From positions 1-10,114 of the forward strand of contig NZ_LSJS01000121.1 of assembly GCF_001557325.1 (NCBI RefSeq): 10,114 nucleotides of DNA, in the 5' to 3' direction. Below are positions 7,642 to 10,114 of this stretch, in pieces. The notes beneath the pieces are model-generated. The model was given only the letters and a program-made list of their open reading frames with translations, did no database searches and had not been told where the DNA came from. The stretch is from Erythrobacter donghaensis (GTDB lineage Bacteria; Pseudomonadota; Alphaproteobacteria; Sphingomonadales; Sphingomonadaceae). Position 1 is the first letter of the stretch. Each line of letters begins with the position of its first letter. Made by a program: the position numbers and the translations under genes.

Positions 7642-7659
7642 GGCGCGCCTGTTTCCGGC

Positions 7660-7734
7660 GCTGCTGTAGCTCAGTGGTAGAGCGCACCCTTGGTAAGGGT
7701 GAGGTCGGGAGTTCAATCCTCCCCAGCAGCACCA
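7660..7734 (+). tRNA. tRNA-Thr (anticodon GGT)
   Basis: All four arms fold cleanly: acceptor GCTGCTG (7660-7666) with CAGCAGC (7724-7730), D-arm GCTC/GAGC, anticodon stem CACCC/GGGTG around loop TTGGTAA with anticodon GGT at 7692-7694, and T-arm GGGAG-TTCAATC-CTCCC. The discriminator is A7731 and CCA is encoded at 7732-7734. It reads ACC and ACU threonine codons. It lies divergently from the gpmA operon and directly upstream of the GH15 gene, with which it may be co-transcribed, since no convincing terminator separates them. Confidence 0.97.
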
Positions 7735-7776
7735 TATTCAGGCGGGCCGTCGCCGCAAGGCAACGTTTCGCGGCAG

Positions 7777-7809
7777 ATGGCGCCCCGGGGTTTTGACCTC
7801 CCCCGCCAT
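7777..7809 (+). other. Possible hairpin at the GH15 5' end
   Basis: ATGGCG (7777-7782) can pair with CGCCAT (7804-7809), and inside it GGGG (7787-7790) with CCCC (7800-7803), leaving CCCC as a left-side bulge and a 9-base loop. The structure covers one candidate GH15 start (7777) and ends 6 bases before the other (7816), so it could affect translation. In such GC-rich DNA it could also be chance. Confidence 0.3.
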
Positions 7810-7815
7810 GCCCCT

Positions 7816-9648
7816 ATGCCGCCTGGCGTGACGCCAACCTCCCACGCCCCCGATCTCGAACTCTGGCCCATCGGCAATTGCCAGGTCAGCGCGCTCGTCG
7901 ACCATGAGGGCGCGATCGTGTGGGCCTGCGTGCCGCGGGTGGACGGCGATCCGGTGTTCTGCGCGCTGATGAACGGCACCAACCGCGAGGCCGGGATCTG
8001 GCGGTTCGAACTGGTCGGCCAGGTCAGCGCCAGCCAGAGCTACATCCGCAACACCCCGATCCTCGTCACCCGGCTGGAGGCCGAGGATGGCAGCGCGGTC
8101 GAGGTGCTCGACTTCTGCCCGCGTCACGAGCGGCATGGGCGGATGTATCGTCCGGTGGCGATCAGCCGGATCGTGCGGCCGGTCGCGGGCAGCCCGCGCC
8201 TGCGCGTGGTGCTCACCCCGATGCGCGATTACGGCGCGGCGTTGGTCGAGACCACCCACGGCACCAACCACATCCGCTATCTCGTCGGCCCGCAGGCGCT
8301 GCGGCTCAGCACCGATGCGCCGGTCGGCTACATCCTCGAGGCGCGCAGCTTCCGGGTGGAGGAGGACCTGCATTTCTTCCTCGGCCCGGACGAGCCCTTC
8401 ACCGGCAACCTGCGCGAAGAGATCCGTCGCAGCGAACAGGCCACCCGCGGCTATTGGCAGCGCTGGGTGCGGGGGCTGGCGACGCCGGTCGAATGGCAGG
8501 CCGAAGTGATCCGCTGCGCTATCACCCTGAAGCTCTGCCAGCACGAGGAGACCGGCGCGATCGTCGCCGCGCTCACCACCTCGATCCCGGAAGCGCCGCA
8601 TTCGCAGCGCAACTGGGATTACCGCTACTGCTGGATCCGCGATTCCTATTACACCGTGCAGGCGCTCAACCGCTTGGGCGCGCTCGATGTGCTCGAAAAA
8701 TATCTCGCCTATCTCAGGAATATCGTCGACGCGGCCAAGGGCGGGCAGATCCAGCCGCTCTACTCGGTGATGGGGGTGGCCGAGCTGACCGAGACCACCG
8801 CTCCGGCACTGGCCGGCTATCGCGGGATGGGGCCGGTCAGGGTCGGCAATGCCGCCTACCTCCAGGTGCAGCACGACTGCTACGGCCAGATCGTGCTGCC
8901 CACGGTGCAGGGCTTCATCGACCAGCGCCTGCTGCGCATCTCGGACGAGCGCGATTTCGAGAGCCTCGAGACGGTCGGCGAGCTGGCCTTCGCGATGCAC
9001 GACCAGCCCGACGCAGGGCTCTGGGAGTTCCGCACCCGGCAGGAGGTCCACACCTATTCGGCCGTCATGAGCTGGGCCGCCTGCGACCGGCTGGCGATGG
9101 CGGCGGACTGGCTGGGCAGAACGGACCGCGCGGCTTTGTGGCGCGAGCGTGCAGACACCATCCGCGCCCGGATCGAGGCCGAGGCCTGGAAGCCCGACGG
9201 CGGCGATCACGCGGGCGGGGGCGGACATTACGGCGCGAGCTTCGAGAGCGACTACCTCGATGCGAGCCTGCTGCAGATGGTCGAACTGCGCTTCCACGCG
9301 CCCGATAACCCGCGCTTCCTCGCCACTTTCGCGGCGGTCGAGCAGCAGCTGCGGCGCGGCGATTTCATGCTGCGCTACGCCGCCGAGGACGACTTCGGCC
9401 CGCCCGAGACCGCCTTCAACGTCTGCACCTTCTGGCTGATCGAGGCGCTCCACCTCGCCGGTCGCAGCGAGGAGGCGCGCGGGCTGTTCGCGACGATGCT
9501 CAGCCGCACCACCGCCTCGGGGCTGCTGAGCGAGGATCTCGATTACAACACCGGCGAATTGTGGGGCAATTTCCCCCAGACCTACTCGCTGGTGGGGGTG
9601 ATCAACTGCGCGGGGCTGCTGTCGAAACCGTGGAGCGCGGTGCGATAG
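7816..9648 (+). CDS. GH15 glycoside hydrolase (glucoamylase/trehalase-like)
   Basis: A 610-residue protein of the bacterial glycoside hydrolase family 15, which removes glucose from alpha-glucans or splits trehalose by an inverting mechanism. The N-terminal beta-rich domain starts with LELWPIGNCQVSALVD and contains CVPRVDGDPVFCALM. The (alpha/alpha)6 barrel carries NWDYRYCWIRDSYYTVQAL (266-284), WEFR with E404 as the likely general acid, and TGELWGNFPQTYSLVGVIN near the C-terminus, where E581 is a candidate second acid. There is no signal peptide, so it is probably cytoplasmic. Sequence alone does not separate trehalase from glucoamylase. In related genomes such genes often lie with otsA/otsB, but neither is inside this window. 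The start is uncertain: ATG 7816 and ATG 7777 are both in frame and neither has a good ribosome site. Confidence 0.9.
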   Translation: MPPGVTPTSHAPDLELWPIGNCQVSALVDHEGAIVWACVPRVDGDPVFCALMNGTNREAGIWRFELVGQVSASQSYIRNTPILVTRLEAEDGSAVEVLDFCPRHERHGRMYRPVAISRIVRPVAGSPRLRVVLTPMRDYGAALVETTHGTNHIRYLVGPQALRLSTDAPVGYILEARSFRVEEDLHFFLGPDEPFTGNLREEIRRSEQATRGYWQRWVRGLATPVEWQAEVIRCAITLKLCQHEETGAIVAALTTSIPEAPHSQRNWDYRYCWIRDSYYTVQALNRLGALDVLEKYLAYLRNIVDAAKGGQIQPLYSVMGVAELTETTAPALAGYRGMGPVRVGNAAYLQVQHDCYGQIVLPTVQGFIDQRLLRISDERDFESLETVGELAFAMHDQPDAGLWEFRTRQEVHTYSAVMSWAACDRLAMAADWLGRTDRAALWRERADTIRARIEAEAWKPDGGDHAGGGGHYGASFESDYLDASLLQMVELRFHAPDNPRFLATFAAVEQQLRRGDFMLRYAAEDDFGPPETAFNVCTFWLIEALHLAGRSEEARGLFATMLSRTTASGLLSEDLDYNTGELWGNFPQTYSLVGVINCAGLLSKPWSAVR

Positions 9649-9657
9649 CGGCAACCG

Positions 9658-9676
9658 AAGGACGAGGCTTGTCCTT
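9658..9676 (+). terminator. Hairpin after the GH15 stop
   Basis: A 6-bp perfect stem AAGGAC / GTCCTT with a 7-base loop GAGGCTT begins 10 bases after the GH15 stop. No T-run follows, so it is at best a weak or Rho-assisted 3' end. The right arm overlaps the acceptor position of the tRNA-like relic that follows. Confidence 0.3.
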
Positions 9677-9712
9677 GTGGTTCGCTGGTAGAGCGCACCA
9701 TTGGTAGCGGAG
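9671..9712 (+). pseudogene. Degenerate tRNA-Thr-like fragment
   Basis: The stretch 9677-9707 aligns without gaps to positions 7 to 38 of the intact tRNA-Thr at 7660-7734. Within it, 9686-9706 matches 7675-7695 with one mismatch in 21 bases. A D-arm with wobble pairing (GTTC/GAGC) and an anticodon loop TTGGTAG with the GGT triplet are retained. The anticodon stem has two mismatches, similarity ends after about 9712, and no matching 3' acceptor or CCA is found downstream. It is best read as a broken tRNA-Thr relic, not an expressed tRNA. Confidence 0.5.
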
Positions 9713-9919
9713 TCGCGCAGGCGCGGCGTCGAGGCTTGCAAGAACATCCTTTCCGCCACCCCGCCAAGTGGCCATTCCGGCCAGTCATGGAGCGGATGCT
9801 TCAGGCATTTCAGTGGTTAATGACCCGTTTTCAAGCTTCTGAATTCTTGCCATAAAGTTTCCGCGTTTACCTGAAATTATCCGTGAAAATCCGAGATTCG
9901 ACCCCGTTCGCGCGTTGGC

Positions 9920-9927
9920 AGGAGGGG
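9920..9927 (+). promoter_or_regulatory. Ribosome binding site of the lipoprotein gene
   Basis: AGGAGGGG lies 8 bases before the ATG at 9936. It is the strongest ribosome site on the plus strand of the window and fixes the start of the partial gene. Confidence 0.75.
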
Positions 9928-9935
9928 ACACAATC

Positions 9936-10114
9936 ATGGGTTCGGGTCATGGGAAATCGAAAGCTCTGCGGCTGGCATCGGCCTTTGCGCTGGCTATGCT
10001 GCTGGCCGGTTGCGGCGGCGGCGGCGACAGCTCGGGCGCGCCGCCTGCGACCGGAGGCACGCCGACCACGGCCGGAGGCGTGGCGGTTGGTGCCGGGGTC
10101 GGCGGCGAACGCCA
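9936..10114 (+). CDS. Lipoprotein of unknown function, 5' part only
   Basis: The first 59 codons are visible and the frame is open to the window end. The N-terminus is basic (GHGKSKALR) and is followed by a hydrophobic segment and a lipobox LLAGC with the cysteine at residue 26, so this is a lipidated protein processed by signal peptidase II. After the cysteine comes a Gly/Ser/Ala/Pro/Thr-rich linker (GGGGDSSGAPPATGGTPTT...) typical of a flexible tether before a secreted domain. That domain lies outside the window, so no function can be given. The upstream DNA is AT-rich and carries a strong ribosome site, suggesting its own promoter. Confidence 0.8.
   Translation, partial: MGSGHGKSKALRLASAFALAMLLAGCGGGGDSSGAPPATGGTPTTAGGVAVGAGVGGER

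Larger units (their letters stand above)
9649..9935. other. Intergenic gap with tRNA relic and AT-rich stretch
   Basis: These 287 bases hold no convincing gene. The left half is GC-rich and contains the GH15 3' hairpin, the tRNA-Thr-like relic, a 9-base direct repeat CGAGGCTTG (9663-9671 and 9730-9738), a hairpin around 9712-9727, and an inverted repeat TGGCC/GGCCA at 9769-9783. The right half turns AT-rich (about 40% GC over 9841-9900) and probably carries the promoter of the downstream lipoprotein gene. TTGCCA at 9847-9852 is a weak -35 candidate, with TGAAAT at 9872-9877 as a poor -10 match at 19-base spacing. Confidence 0.6.

Noticed and set aside
7783..7794. CCCCGGGG followed by TTTT as a tRNA-Thr terminator
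   Set aside because: The palindrome has no loop, so a stable terminator stem cannot form; the same bases fit better in the larger hairpin 7777-7809.
7690..7815. Extended N-terminus of the GH15 protein starting inside the tRNA
   Set aside because: A start at 7690 lies within the tRNA-Thr anticodon loop region. The homologous part of the protein begins only near LELWPIGN.
7738..9759. Long minus-strand open frame of 673 codons opposite the GH15 gene
   Set aside because: It mirrors the GH15 coding sequence codon for codon, shows no domain, and has the composition of an antisense shadow.
9769..9783. TGGCC/GGCCA inverted repeat as a terminator or operator
   Set aside because: Only a 5-bp stem with no T-run and no second copy; it may be chance in GC-rich DNA.
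9582..9788. Small minus-strand open frame of 68 codons at the GH15 3' end
   Set aside because: It crosses the GH15 stop and the tRNA relic, has no ribosome site I can see and no recognisable motif.

Overview
The window is high-GC DNA from an alphaproteobacterium. It most resembles a sphingomonad such as the Erythrobacter/Porphyrobacter group, judged from protein style, the alphaproteobacterial IleS, and the lspA / DUF3035-type lipoprotein arrangement. No species is assigned. Most of the window is core-genome housekeeping DNA, and I see no phage, CRISPR array or complete mobile element.

Left block (1-7544, all minus strand): a densely packed operon. In transcription order it holds a small basic protein of unknown function, gpmA, purE, purK, folA, ribF, ileS, lspA and a lipoprotein gene cut by the window edge. 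From gpmA onward every gene overlaps the next (three TGATG junctions, three ATGA junctions, one 8-base overlap), so the chain looks translationally coupled. The products cover glycolysis (phosphoglycerate mutase), purine synthesis (PurE/PurK), folate reduction (DHFR), FMN/FAD synthesis (RibF), tRNA charging (IleRS) and lipoprotein maturation (signal peptidase II followed by one of its probable substrates). The ribF-ileS-lspA core order is also known from gammaproteobacteria.

Middle (7545-7815): a divergent intergenic region. A TTGACA promoter element precedes tRNA-Thr(GGT), whose CCA end is encoded. A short linker then leads into the next gene.

Right block (7816-10114, plus strand): a GH15-family glucoamylase/trehalase-like gene, then a 287-base gap, then the start of a lipoprotein gene that runs off the window. 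The gap holds a degenerate copy of the 5' half of tRNA-Thr and an AT-rich stretch.

The most interesting irregularities are: (i) ileS carries an in-frame, translated pair of inverted GC-rich palindromes at the exit of its editing domain; (ii) the ileS editing-domain segment has about 51% GC in otherwise much more GC-rich DNA; (iii) a tRNA-Thr-like relic lies about 2 kb downstream of the intact tRNA-Thr gene. None of these amounts to a new multi-gene system.
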